Made by a program: the position numbers and the translations under genes. A stretch of 64,000 nt of DNA from Hydractinia symbiolongicarpus. Taxonomy: Eukaryota; Cnidaria; Hydrozoa; Anthoathecata; Hydractiniidae. The stretch is taken from assembly GCF_029227915.1 (NCBI RefSeq), contig NC_079877.1, positions 13,827,351 through 13,891,350 on the forward strand, read 5' to 3'. This document shows positions 12,301 to 23,124 of the stretch, piece by piece; the stretch's first letter is position 1, and each line of letters starts with the position of its first letter. Below the pieces are notes generated by a model that saw only the letters and a list, made by a program, of their open reading frames with translations, was not told the origin of the DNA and made no database searches.

Positions 12301-15300
12301 TGGTGTCTTATAAAAAAACAAAGATGTAATATCATAAATGATTTTTTTCGATAGGATTTTATCATTGATCCTCAAATGAAAGTTGATCTTGAAGTTGAAC
12401 GAGAAGAGAAGGTAAAGCAGACTCCTCTGTTTGTCAAATTTTATCTAAACTTCTCACAGTTTAGTTAATCGGCCATTTGCTGCGAGACCTTGAGAGTCAA
12501 ATATTTGTTCCCCCGCAGAGAAGGATATAACTGATACACAAATTACGTGTTACTTATTATTGATAATAGTTGACCGGTTTCTAGTACAAACCACTTTGTT
12601 TACCTATCTCTCTAGCGTTTAAACAACATTACTGCCTGGATAATGGTCTCTTGTACATCTCATTTTGTGCTTGATATTTCATATTTAGATTGAGCTGGTT
12701 AAAAAGGAAACTGCGTATGAATCCGAACGACATAGAATCGCTTTAATGAAATTGCAGAAGAGGTTAATATAACTTTTTTTATTTAACATAAAAAGTAAAA
12801 AAGTAAATGTCTGCCATCACAATTTTCCATTGTAAAAAAAAAACAAAAAGAAACTTAGGCCCTTTTCCAGAACACTCTACACCCCCCTGGAACATAAGAA
12901 ATAAATAAATAAAATAAAGTAGAAATAAAAATTAAAAAAAATTAAGATAATTTTTTTTTCCGTTTTTTGTTTTGTTTCTATTTTAGTTGATACTTCTCGT
13001 AGCCAGATTCCTCTCAAGGGTGTCAACAAAAAATTAAAATTTTCTGAACAGAGTAATCTTATTTAACACTGAAAATTTTTATAATGCAACATTTAACCAG
13101 AATAACGGTTTATTCAAACGGATATGTTTCGGAAAACGGTTTTTATACCTTTCGAATGTTTAGATTTAAAGAAAGTGTGGAATGCGATCGTATCGTTCTT
13201 TATGCGTTCGGTACCGAGCACAGCGTGTCGTCTTATCGTGCAAGCAAACTGACAGAAGAGTTTTTCTCGCTAGTAGCCGATAACAAACGCAGAATGACAC
13301 TTCGAGAAACTGGTGATATTCTTTCCGGTGAGTTGCGTTTTATTTATATAAATAAGCAACGAAAAGTTTGAAGTCTTCTAGGACTCCCTCCCCAACGCTG
13401 CCTCTTTCACCCCTTCGATGTTACTTTACCGCCAGAAATACGTATAGAATTGCTCTAATTTTCTTGCCTGCCATACAAGTAGATTGCAATAAATACGCTG
13501 ACAACACTATAATTTTTTAAAGTAAATCGAAGTTGGGACTCACACCTTAAATCTTCTGATTACCAGTCTATTGCGCTACCACTGCATCGTATCTGTTGTA
13601 TTACGCTATTAATCTATCACCAAAACACTCCAGAACAAGATCTATAATTTATTAAGACTAGTCTCTCATGGTTTCACAACAATCGCACGAGTTTTGTGCG
13701 TCTGTTACATAACTCAATAGAAACTTTTTTGTAACGCACGCTTTTTTATATGAATATGCTTTTTATATGAATATTTCTTGTGTCTCGCTACTGAGGTACC
13801 ATTTTGCGCAGAGACAGACAGCGGTTATTATTATAGAGAACTAGTCGGTGGCCCGTGAAAAAATACACGATTTTGCCCGTCCTTTATATACTATTGCGAA
13901 TACTCGCTACTTGCGGTACCATTTTGGACAATAAGAACATAAAATATATTGTCATTTTTACGAGGCATGGGTGAAGTTATATTAATACCCGACTATTGTA
14001 AAACAATCAAACTAACCTATACAATCGTGGGCACTGGACTTCAAGTATTGCGAATTGATTTGCTTTTAACGCGTCTTGTTATTTCATTTCTTTATGAGCA
14101 AAACATTGACGCTATTTAAGATTGGCTTAAGGAAACCCAAGAAATATAAATGTCTGCAAATTGTATGAGGAATCCTGTTAAGTGTCTGCAAGTAAGTTGT
14201 GTAAGGAATTTCTAATTATTTCGAGCCATTTTTTAAATTACTATGTTAGGTCAACCAAGAAGAACTTCTTGGAAAGTTGCTGGCAAAATTGCTGGACTTC
14301 GTAAAGCTAGTCAAGGTGAAAAAGATGAAGGGAAAGAAGATGGTATAAACGCAGCTGCTCAACCAACAACGCAAACACAAAAACTGGAAGGTAAAATTGC
14401 TAAGGTTATTGAGAAAGTTGAAGAAAGAAAATTGAAGAGATTAAACAGACAAAAAGAGGTAAGAAGGTTTGTTTATGTTGAGCATGTAAATTAGTGCATC
14501 AAAGTAAATAAAAAATAGGGAGACTGGTAGCGAGGGCGTGGTCTTTTAATTTATCAATTAAACCAAATAAACAATGAACAAAAACCAAAACACAACAGAG
14601 CGAAGTTATGAATGTTTACTACATCCCTGGTGTAAATTGCGGAACGACGGATGTTTTTTTGCCATTTTGCATGTAAAAACAGTTAGTATTTACACCCTCA
14701 AACTCCGCAACCGTGGGATTATCAAAACCCATCTTTTACCTGACGCAAGAACCAGGTAAATAGCATTTTAAACTGTGCTAAAGACAATTCAAAAAACATA
14801 TGTTATGAAGTAATCTAAACCAGGATGTGCTGAAAATTAGAAAGCTTTGTTACATGTGTGTTTTCTTGACATAATCGCAAGTAAGGGGTTTTTAAAATTT
14901 CTGTTTGCTCAACAAGAGAATTGTGCCTGTTTAGTTAGGACATTGTCTTTGCGCTGTTTTTAAGAGGGATATATAGATATTAAATGAATACCGTCATAGT
15001 ACTTGTTTACAAATTTTCACAAGTCAATAATTGAGGAACACAACTTCTTTTTAAATCGAAAAAAAAGGGAAGTGCTATATTATGGACAGGCTTTTCTTTC
15101 ATATATCAAAAATGAATACTGGTTGTTGTAAAATCGCTAACTTAAAAATGACATGTCATATTTTACAATGTTTGTAGTGGGCGGAGCTCTATAAAAACAA
15201 ACCAGATGAAAATTACGAGGATCCTAAAGATATCGATGCAATCAAATTTGCAGCACTCACGATAGGAGATTTCAAACTAAAAACAGCCAGTGATTACGTT

Positions 15301-18300
15301 GTTCCAGAAGCTCAGAGAGTAAATGCAGAGAAGAAGAGAGCTCAACTATTTGATCTGGAAGTAAAGGTAAAGACATTATTTTTACTCGAATTTTATTCTC
15401 ACATTTTTCTCTCACAGAGGCGATGGAAAACCACAACCCTAGAAAAACTAATCATGATTTTTAATTAAATTTAGGTGCACGATTTAAAAAAGAATTTCAA
15501 CGACAGGTTGTTAAAGTTGCGTGACCGAAAGATAGCAACTATACAACAGGTAGGAATGTTGTATCAATTATGGAGAGTACTTGATTTTATACAAAAAATT
15601 TCGCAGCAAATTGGTAAAAATTTTAACAAATAATAGATGGCGTTGTAATTTGTCGTGTGAATTTTCCACAAACACAAAATATCCAACCATTGTTTCATTG
15701 GCAGATGTATGTGTGCGTTATTTTAGATTAAAGATCTAACAGAAGAGTTAGAAGTTGTACAGTCTCATCTACCAGAAACCAATCACAAACTTGTGCCAGA
15801 TGTTCCTTCTATGAAGCCCGATGAGTTGCCAGAGAAGTGAGACCTTTTTGGTTTAATTTTTATCCACTTCTAAAGATTTCTTTTTTTCTCTCAACTAGGC
15901 GTAGTATTCGAGCTCATCGAGTTTTAGAGATTAACAACGAGTTTCTGACATGCTTCAGCAAGTAAAATGTCAGACCTAATTATAATGTATAATAACATAA
16001 ACAAGTGTCAATCAAATTTTACTTAGTAGTGTTCAGTAAATACAGTCTAGACAAAGTTCTGCGTTCCCTCATCTGTCATAACACAGCCGTGTGGTAAAAA
16101 AACTACTTTAAGAAAAGAAATTATTTGCAGGAGAAAAGAATGCAGAATTATTTTTTTTGAATATGACTTTGTAAAATATGCAAGATTCAAAATTATGCTA
16201 AATTTACAGAAAGTTGCAAATAATGCGGAATTTGAGTTTAAAGAATTCGTAAATATTTATTTCCTACCGTCTTTTCTGCTTTATTTTCCTTCAGGTAACT
16301 CTCTGTGTTTTGAAATTTTTAGTATCTTAAACACCTTAAGACCAATAGACGATGTTCTTTCGTTAATTCAGGCTTTTGCCCAAAGAAATTGTGTTAAACC
16401 AAATCAAACATCTCAATTGTTAGGGGTTTATAAATTATTTTAAAGTCAGCCTTAGAGTAACAAACACTTTCTTTGAGGCGACGAATTTGAGCCACTGAAT
16501 TGACTGATGGAGATTATCTGGAAATCTTAAAACTTTTTTATTTTGAAAAATAACCTATAACGCATTTTTCCTTGTTTTCAGCCGACTTTTTGAATTTTTT
16601 ACGCCATTTCCCCAAGAGTTCAAATTTTTAAGTGTGCTTTCTGGTTCTATTTTTAGGAATCTTGAATATACAACAGAGACATTGATGAAATTTCGTACTG
16701 ATGTGCTGGGCTTACAGCCATTACAAGCTGACGGTGTTGCAAGTAATGTTGGTACTGTCGAGGTTAGGATTTAGTGCAGCCATTGAAAGAAAGTGTGAAA
16801 CTTCCCTTAAGCTAATTTTTCTTGCGCTTACAAGTAGACAAGAAATATAAATTGTCCCTTTTACAAAATTAAAAACAATTAGCAATATCACGTGATTATA
16901 AAAATAGTATGTAGAGAGTGCGTGTTATTAAATATTTTTTTTAGAACCAATCAAGCAAGACTGTCTCCAATGCTCGAACAGTCACCAATCCCCGATTGCG
17001 ATCAACTTCTATTGTTTCTAACTTCTCAAGCATACCACAGTCGGATTCTAGTATCCAAAGTGAAACTCCTGATATCATCGACGAAGAAGTGCAGCACGAA
17101 GGAGAGTCGCCACTTGAAGTAGCTATCGAGAAAGAAGAAATGATAAGGTAGATGGTCATCATTTTTTTCATCATTTTTGTCAGCATTTTTATCAGCATTT
17201 TTTTCATCATTTTTGTCAGCATTTTTATCAGCATTTTTTTCATCATTTTTGTCAACATTTTTATCAACATTTTTATCAGCATTTTTGTCAGCTTTTTTTT
17301 CAACAGCGAAAATCTGGAAACAACTTTCAAAATAACAGACAAACTTTTTGTCGGCGTAAAGCTGAGGTTTGATTCAACAAAATAAGAAACAAAATTTCAC
17401 GCAAAAATCTTTGCAAAGAAAAACATTTTTAAGTGCTGGAGTCTACTACGTTTGGTTAGTTAAAAGAAAGCGTACATCACGTGTGAATTACAATGAGAAG
17501 CTGACATAATCACATGATTTTAGGCTAACACATCAAAGAGACGAGTTGTTAAAAGACATATCAGGAAAACTGAACAGTTTTGATGCAGAGCTACGGCTTC
17601 TCCGCCATGACAAAATACATTTGGATACGAAGTTGAAGAACGCTGAGCTAAAGTAAGTAACATTGTCCAAGCTGGAGCGTTTAGGAAATTAGTTCTGCGG
17701 TAAAGGAATCTGCAATTCAAAAAAGAACTTTTAAAGTAGCGTTTCTTTATATCAAGCAAACCTCCATTTAAATTGGTCATGTAGATTGACATTTTTTCCA
17801 GCTAAAAGCTATTCCAGTTTTTATTCACGAGATAAAACTCAGTCCCGTTTCACAGAAAACCTGGAAAACTGAGGGAATTCGATATTGAAAACAGAAGCCT
17901 TTACATATAATTACATGCGACGTAACAAAAGCGTGACGTGCATTGACTTTATCAATGATCACTATGCGAATGTTTCTTAAAAGAAAGTTAAGGCTTGTTT
18001 CCATTCTACTGCATATTCCGCTATGGTGCAAAAAACTTGGGCAAAAACTTTAATTTTTAATTTATTTATTTGTTAGTTTTTAGCGAATCTGCGAATTTGA
18101 AATATCACGTTCGCTTCGTAACTTAGAATAATAAAAGTGTGACGAAGAAAGTTTCTGAACTCAAAGCAAATCAATGTGCGTGAACATCTTTTCAGTTCTT
18201 ATTATTTTATTTTTGATGTAGAGAAATTACTCTGTTTGAAGAGCTTATATTACTGAAAGATTTCGAGAAACGTGAAGAACAGTTAAGGCAAAAAGTTGTA

Positions 18301-21300
18301 TCGAAATTTCAAGAGAAAGAAGAAATGGAGGACAAGGTAATATTTCTGATGTGCGAAAACTTTGAAGTTAAAGAACGTAACGGCGTTGTGTGGCTTTTAT
18401 TTTGATTACAAGATTATTGTAACAAAACTAACTATTATTAAATGTTGAATTTTGGCGAAATATTTTTATTAAAAGTTAAATTTTTGCGAACTATTTCCAT
18501 TAGGACTTGAATTTTCGCGAACTATTTGCATCAAGAGTTAAATTTTTGCGAACTATTTGCATCAAGAGTTAAATTTTGGCGAAATATTTGCATCAAGAGT
18601 TGAATTTTGGCGAAATATTAACATTAGGAATTGAATTTTCGCGAAATAAATTCTTGTAAAGAAATAATTCATTCAAAATTCCATGTAGAAATTTTATTAT
18701 TTAATTTATATATATTTAGGTCCCCACAACGTTTTTCGTTTGCTAAACCAAAAGTATTCTTGCTGGATATTCTTGCTGTCCATTGTAATGCATTTGCAAA
18801 CAATGGTCAGCAAATACTACCATGATAGGATACTGGAAGTAGAAAATTATGTAGATTCGTCACTTATACATTTTACTTCCTTACAGTTTGATGAAAGTGA
18901 AGAGCTTCTAACTTTAAAGAAGGAAGAATTGGACCACTTGCTTCAACGAGAAAAAACGCTGTTTACTACCTTCTCCAACACTATTGGTGATAATAATAAA
19001 TTTGAAGGCTTTCTAACAAAAGTGTTTAAGAAGAAAATTAAACGTGCTAAAAAGAAGACGACTGACGGAGGTACACGTGATGTTTTCTTTTAACGAACCT
19101 GTCCCAACGTAATGCTTGAAGTTTGTTTTGAAATTTAATACCTACAGATTGCCTAAAACGCTATTAAAATAAAAACTGTACGCTTTACTGCCGCTCTGAA
19201 AAAGGGGAGACCCCCCTCCTCTGTCTGTGTCATATAAGCACTGTTATTACTTTTTTAGGCCAGTCTGATGAGGAAAGCAGTGAGGAGGAGAGTGATGATG
19301 ATTATGACAGCGATGAGGAAGGTGATTCTGATGAGGACGACGAATTAGATGATAGTGTTTGTCCAACTGGTTGTGATCAGGTAACATGCAATTATTTTTG
19401 AGTAAACATGGCTGCGAAAATCACGGTTATGTAACGGGGTCACGGGTATGTAACGGGGTAACGGATGTGTGTTTATTTGGTTCATATTATTCAGATATTT
19501 GTGCTCCAGCACGCTAAGGTTTTTGCTTTACCCTCTGTAAAAGAAACCTAAAATTATTTTTGTTTCCATCTAAGTGTTTTTTTTTGTGTAGGTGATTTTT
19601 TCATTGTATACGTGCGTCGTTTTTGCAGGTTATTTTCGACCAGATATGTCAGCTGCGAGAAAGAAAATTGGATTTAGAAGAGATGATCGTTGATGCAAAA
19701 AAAGCTGGAGACAGCACTAAGAAAGAAGTGGACGCTTTGTCGAAGAAAGTTAAAATTGTCACTTCTGCATTGAAAAATGCTGCTTCTGACTTAGAAGCTT
19801 TTCAGGTAGCTAACATTCCTTTGATGTGATCACCGTAGTAGAACACTGTCTTGCTTTCCAAACTGTTTCTCATGTAACATTAAATTGAATTAAGTAATTC
19901 AAACATTTATTTTTACAAATTTTCGAAACTATATTTTGGATTTTTCAAAAATTTAGAAGACCAACATATAAAAGTAGGATAAGTACATGTTTTTTTTATA
20001 AGCAAATTGACTTTTTTTGATTTTAGATGCTAGAAAAATGCCTTTAAATTTATAGGAAACTTGCATAACAGTTGCTTAGAGAAAAAATAGACAGTTTCGC
20101 GAATTATGAAAATCTTCTCAAGAGTTACCCATATGCAGTTGTTTTGCACAGCAAATAATATTTGCTTTAAAAGCAGCATGGAGGTAGAAATAGAGATTTT
20201 CTACCTCCATGAAAGCAGGAAACGTTGAGCTTAGGGAAAATGGAACCTTCGGGCCCATTTCACCCTTGATTTGTTTGACTATACATTTAACACATTGGCT
20301 CAAACATTTGATATGACTCATGCGTTTTCCACTAAATATATAATTGATTTTATATCCTCCATGTAGCGCGAAAAGCAACAAAAACTCAACGAATTAAATG
20401 TTGTTGTCACATTGAAGCTGGATCAAATCCAATATGTTGTGAATAATATCATCCCGCATGATTTATCCAAGTGTTTGGTGTTTGAAAGAAGTTTTCTAGA
20501 CAGATTACAAAAAAGAATAAAAGAACTAGAAAAAGAAAAATTGAAACAAAAACAGTTATACAGGTATCGTCTGTCCGTTCCTGCGTTCCTTCTTTCGTCC
20601 ATTCCCGCGCTCTTTCCCGCGTTTTTTCTTTCGTTCGTCCCTGCGTTTTTTTTTCTTGTTCGTTCCTGTGTTCGTTCGCTTGTTGTCTTGCAAACTGACC
20701 CCTGTTGAATTTTGTTTTGAAAGTAGATTACTTCTAATTTTCGAAACAAAATTCAAAATTTGTAAATTCGTTATATCTCAATCTCTTGTACCCTTTTACT
20801 AAATTATCCAAAGCGGCAAATATATTATTGCGAGTTTTCTCCTTATTTGTAAAAACTAGCGATTTTTTTGTAATGACTGAAGTATACGCCTCCATGTGAT
20901 GTTGTTTATACTATATCGTAAAAACTATGTTTTGCTGTTTATACTACAGGGAAAGACGTCAACAGCATGTCCAAATGATTCGTGACAAGAAAACTATGGA
21001 TACGAAGGTAGAGTTAGTATTCACCATCTTTTTTTACCAACACTGAAGAGATTGGTATTCATAACCCATAATTATTGCTATGATTTCGCTGTGTTAATTT
21101 TTTTTGTCAGTTTTTTTTATCTTTTTTTGTTATTTTCGTTAATTCTTGATGGATTTATTTTTACGATTCAATGACAAAATATTTAGTTATTCAGAATTTA
21201 CTAGTCGTTAAACCGTGGAAAAATCCACGGGTTCGCCCGTCGCAGCTAAGCTACCATTTTGCGTCACAGACAGACGGACGTACGGACGGACAGACGTATA

Positions 21301-22139
21301 CGGGCATTATAATATAGATTTTTGCTGCGAAGCTAATGCCACATCTATTTCGCAATCGTATGTGTATGTGAGTAAGCATTATTTGGAAGAGATTTTTTGA
21401 GGAATAAAGAAAAGAAATTCTTACTCTTTTTTGCGGGATAAATTTTTGGGAATTGTGTACCCACAATACTTGCTATATCAGTCGTCATTTTTGCAGATAA
21501 AGGAGCTGGAGGATAAAGTCCAACAAATTCAGATGCTGAAATTCGGCAGACTTGTCGATTTAGAAAAGTTGGAAACAGTTTCGGTTAACCGGGTCGCGGA
21601 AGAATTAAAAGAAAAATTACGTGATCAGGAGAAGAGAAATGCGAAAGATATCGCCGGTTGGGATGTATGTTCCTTTCTTATGTTTTTCTCTCACTAATCT
21701 CTTGTTTACTATTTGTACTCATATCTTACTTACATAGAAAAAAATCGACGGCCTCCAAACAGAGCTAACTAAACTTATTCGAGAAAATACGAAAAGACTC
21801 GATACGTACACGATATTTCATCAAGAAAAGAAACAGCTGGAACACCAATTAGATTCACGTCAAAAAAATTTAGTGAGTAATTGAAAAAATTTTTAAAACT
21901 TTTTGTAGAAAACTGGACGATTTTAAGTATGCTTTTCGTTACAGGGCGGTGAGTTTCGTGGAAATCGCAAAACTGATCTCGAAGAACAACAGCGTTTGGT
22001 ACAACTTGTGCAGTTGCAGTCACAAGAGATAGATGCATTAAAAAACGAAATTAGCGTACTGTCGAGAAAAGGTGGTCATATCATGCCGCCACCAGGGCCA
22101 TCTGCACGACGACCACCTCGAGAAAATGCGACGCAGTAA
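375..22139 (+). CDS. CFAP44: Cilia- and flagella-associated protein 44-like (WD repeats plus coiled coil), 3' part
   Basis: 31 exons sum to 4,311 nt (1,436 aa plus TAA). Exons: 375-449, 1640-1739, 1817-1911, 1985-2191, 2288-2398, 3379-3534, 5203-5436, 5582-5700, 5915-6185, 6483-6532, 6625-6787, 12355-12411, 12689-12762, 13164-13327, 14250-14458, 15178-15366, 15475-15549, 15727-15836, 15899-15961, 16657-16762, 16945-17147, 17524-17652, 18222-18336, 18887-19070, 19259-19380, 19629-19805, 20367-20563, 20950-21007, 21497-21664, 21738-21872, 21945-22139. The first exons read as WD-repeat blades ([20 protein letters not shown]). An acidic E/D linker follows, then one more blade, then a long charged coiled coil including [12 protein letters not shown]. 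The family is an axonemal tether of the inner dynein arm I1 in motile cilia. Human CFAP44 is about 1,850 aa, so roughly 400 N-terminal residues lie upstream. The paralogue CFAP43 is the main alternative. The 5.6-kb intron 6788-12354 contains an antisense gene. Confidence 0.75.
799..1060. repeat. Tandem duplication, about 127-bp unit, two copies
   Basis: The string AACTAAACTAAAGTGTTGCT occurs near 799 and again near 927. It is followed in both copies by GAAACACAG, ATTTA, CTGAAT-like and CAGATGTTT or GCTGATGTTT blocks. The copies are diverged. It lies in the CFAP44 intron 450-1639. Confidence 0.6.
2558..2585. repeat. Perfect 12-bp hairpin
   Basis: The arms TGTCTGTCACAC and GTGTGACAGACA are separated by 4 nt. 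A related TGTCTGTCACACAGAC lies about 50 bp upstream, so this may be the remnant of a small inverted-repeat element. It lies in the CFAP44 intron 2399-3378. Confidence 0.6.
3650..4560 (-). pseudogene. Decayed LINE reverse transcriptase fragment
   Basis: Read on the minus strand, broken frames match the non-LTR reverse transcriptase order. From 5' to 3' of the element they are an [15 protein letters not shown]-like block near 4430-4390, [17 protein letters not shown] (usually FRPGRGTTDAIF) near 4110, [13 protein letters not shown] near 4025-3985, and [15 protein letters not shown] near 3905-3860. Stops and frameshifts separate the blocks. For instance, the frame reading VYCRL must shift by one base to enter KAFDRVPRK. 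It occupies the CFAP44 intron 3535-5202, antisense to the host. The motif style is that of RTE- or CR1-like LINEs, and the clade is not resolved. Confidence 0.75.
7387..11243 (-). CDS. Nicotinic acetylcholine receptor alpha-like subunit (Cys-loop ligand-gated channel)
   Basis: Six exons on the minus strand: 11243-11186, 10440-10295, 10159-10115, 9744-9635 and 8581-7387, where the last holds most of the protein. That makes five coding blocks of 58, 146, 45, 110 and 1,195 nt, or 1,554 nt and 517 aa plus TAA. The start ATG at 11243 opens a hydrophobic signal peptide. The extracellular domain shows TDIWLSQKW and the WNPNEHNN segment. The Cys loop has C156 and C170 separated by 13 residues. The vicinal pair YECCDKPY (C219-C220) marks alpha-type ligand-binding subunits. 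M1 is at about 239-259, M2 at 268-290 and M3 at 300-325. A long charged, glutamate-rich cytoplasmic loop follows, and M4 is at about 490-512. Two oddities are that M1 lacks the usual proline and that M2 carries Arg at 6'. The whole gene lies antisense inside a CFAP44 intron. Confidence 0.88.
8803..8865. repeat. Copy 1 of a ~63-bp direct duplication
   Basis: The block TTACGAATTTTCTTTATCGA through TATCTCAGTC is repeated almost exactly at 10455-10518. Copy 1 is in the last intron of the receptor gene. Copy 2 is in its first intron, only ~14 nt upstream of exon 2 (10440). Confidence 0.85.
10455..10518. repeat. Copy 2 of the ~63-bp direct duplication
   Basis: It is nearly identical to 8803-8865, with GGCAAATT changed to GGCGAATT and one extra A in the A run. 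It lies next to the 3' splice site of receptor exon 2. Confidence 0.85.
10572..10925. repeat. Minisatellite built on GTTGGTTGGTTGTGGGATGA
   Basis: Units of about 22-32 bp with the core AGTTGGTTGGTTGTGGGATG run to 10925, within intron 1 of the nicotinic receptor-like gene. The array leaves a spurious proline/threonine/asparagine-rich reading frame open on the minus strand. Confidence 0.85.
13755..13932 (-). mobile_element. Two abutting short Helitron-like remnants
   Basis: At 13841 the terminus CTAGTCGGTGGCCCGTG is the reverse complement of a hairpin plus CTAG 3' end. It is followed by the family's internal blocks (GCCCGTCC, CTCGCTACTTGCGGTACCATTTTG). Just upstream, ~13755-13839 carries another copy's internal block (CTCGCTACTGAGGTACCATTTTGCG) ending in TCTCTATAATAAT when read on the minus strand. 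Both are truncated or diverged. They lie in a CFAP44 intron. Confidence 0.55.
17148..17304. repeat. T-rich minisatellite in a CFAP44 intron
   Basis: The modules CATCATTTTTGTCAGCATTT and TTATCAGCATTTTTTT alternate immediately after the donor of exon 16945-17147. The period is about 36 bp with shorter sub-units. Confidence 0.8.
18439..18648. repeat. Minisatellite, about 31-bp unit, roughly seven copies
   Basis: The core GTTAAATTTTGGCGAAATAT followed by TTGCATCAAGA is repeated with changes such as TTTTCGCGAACT. It lies in the CFAP44 intron 18337-18886. Confidence 0.75.
20177..20211. repeat. Perfect 14-bp stem-loop in an intron
   Basis: The arms CATGGAGGTAGAAA and TTTCTACCTCCATG have a 7-nt loop. 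It lies about 155 nt upstream of CFAP44 exon 20367. Related CTCCATGTAG occurs right at that acceptor. Confidence 0.6.
21201..21318 (-). mobile_element. Short non-autonomous Helitron-like element, 118 bp
   Basis: Read on the minus strand it starts TCTATATTATAATGCCCGTA after a host A. It ends with the hairpin CCCGTGGATTTTTCCACGG, a spacer and CTAG before a host T. A 5' TC, a 3' hairpin plus CTAG and A/T insertion are the Helitron signature. Compared with the 34268 copy it lacks the middle CTTTTTATACC segment. It lies in the CFAP44 intron 21008-21496. Confidence 0.65.
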
Positions 22140-22190
22140 CTTTTATGTTGCTTCACAATTTGGGAAACTGTTAATATATGTAAATTTATA

Positions 22191-22365
22191 TACAATGGAA
22201 CCTCGTATAATATGATTTTGTTGTTGCATAAAAACGATAATTCACATTCTTGATATAGAAAATTGTTTTAATCGGTGCCGGTTTGATAAAAATATATATA
22301 TTGAAGAACTTCTCCAACGCGGTCATCAACTAAGCTGGGAAAGTTTGACCATAAGGTCCATTGTA
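22191..22365. mobile_element. 175-bp MITE flanked by TA
   Basis: It has termini TACAATGGAACCT and AGGTCCATTGTA, which are inverted repeats with one indel, and TATA on both sides. This fits a TA target duplication as in Tc1/mariner/pogo-type MITEs. It begins 52 nt after the CFAP44 stop and so is probably in the 3' UTR or just beyond it. Confidence 0.6.
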
Positions 22366-23124
22366 TATAGTATATTAAAAGTTGTATATTATTTTTTATG
22401 TTAATCTTTTATTTTGTTGCTGAAAGATTAAAAATAATATATTTTACATGTTACGATATATAATACAATTCTGAACCAGATTTTGTTTATTTTGTAACCA
22501 AATATTTTTGAGGGGTTAAAATTTCGGAGTACTAGCGTCCAAGAAGCATCGCCTTATTCGTACTTTTTTTGCGGTAATTTTCGATCGATAATGCTGAAAT
22601 ACAAATCAGTGACAACCATGGTACTACAATTTCCTTTGTTATTTTGATCACGACTCCAGTGCATGTGCCCTCCTAGCGATATATCTTTACCAAGACGTAC
22701 CGCCTACAACACGTTGTGGTTTAAGCGGTAAAGTCAAATCCGGTTTTGGTTACGAAAAAACACGTGTAAAATATCTACAGTTTATTTAAAAAACAAACAA
22801 AAAATACATCTATATCAAAACTATACAACCACATATAAGCAAGAAAATATATCTTGTACATTTAAAAACTAAGAATAAGACACTTTTTTTCAAAATTAAA
22901 ATTCCCAGTAGCTTTCGCTGTTTTGGTGGAAATTTCGCAGGAACTAAAATTTGCGATTTCATGACAAAACACAAAATATGAAACCAAAAAACAAAACTCT
23001 TTTAAAGAATACAAGATCAGTGTCAACTTCAAATTTTTGCCAGAGAAGAGAGCGGTTCACCTAGGAGGAGCGCCAGAAAATGACTCAAAAATACTGTCTG
23101 GCGTGATACAGCAAACCCTAAAAC
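22366..23124. other. Convergent intergenic or 3' UTR zone between CFAP44 and HLTF
   Basis: There is no coding sequence. An ATTAAA at 22427-22432 (plus) could serve CFAP44. An AATAAA on the minus strand near 22773-22778 could serve HLTF, about 350 nt past its stop. Both are motif matches only. Confidence 0.35.
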
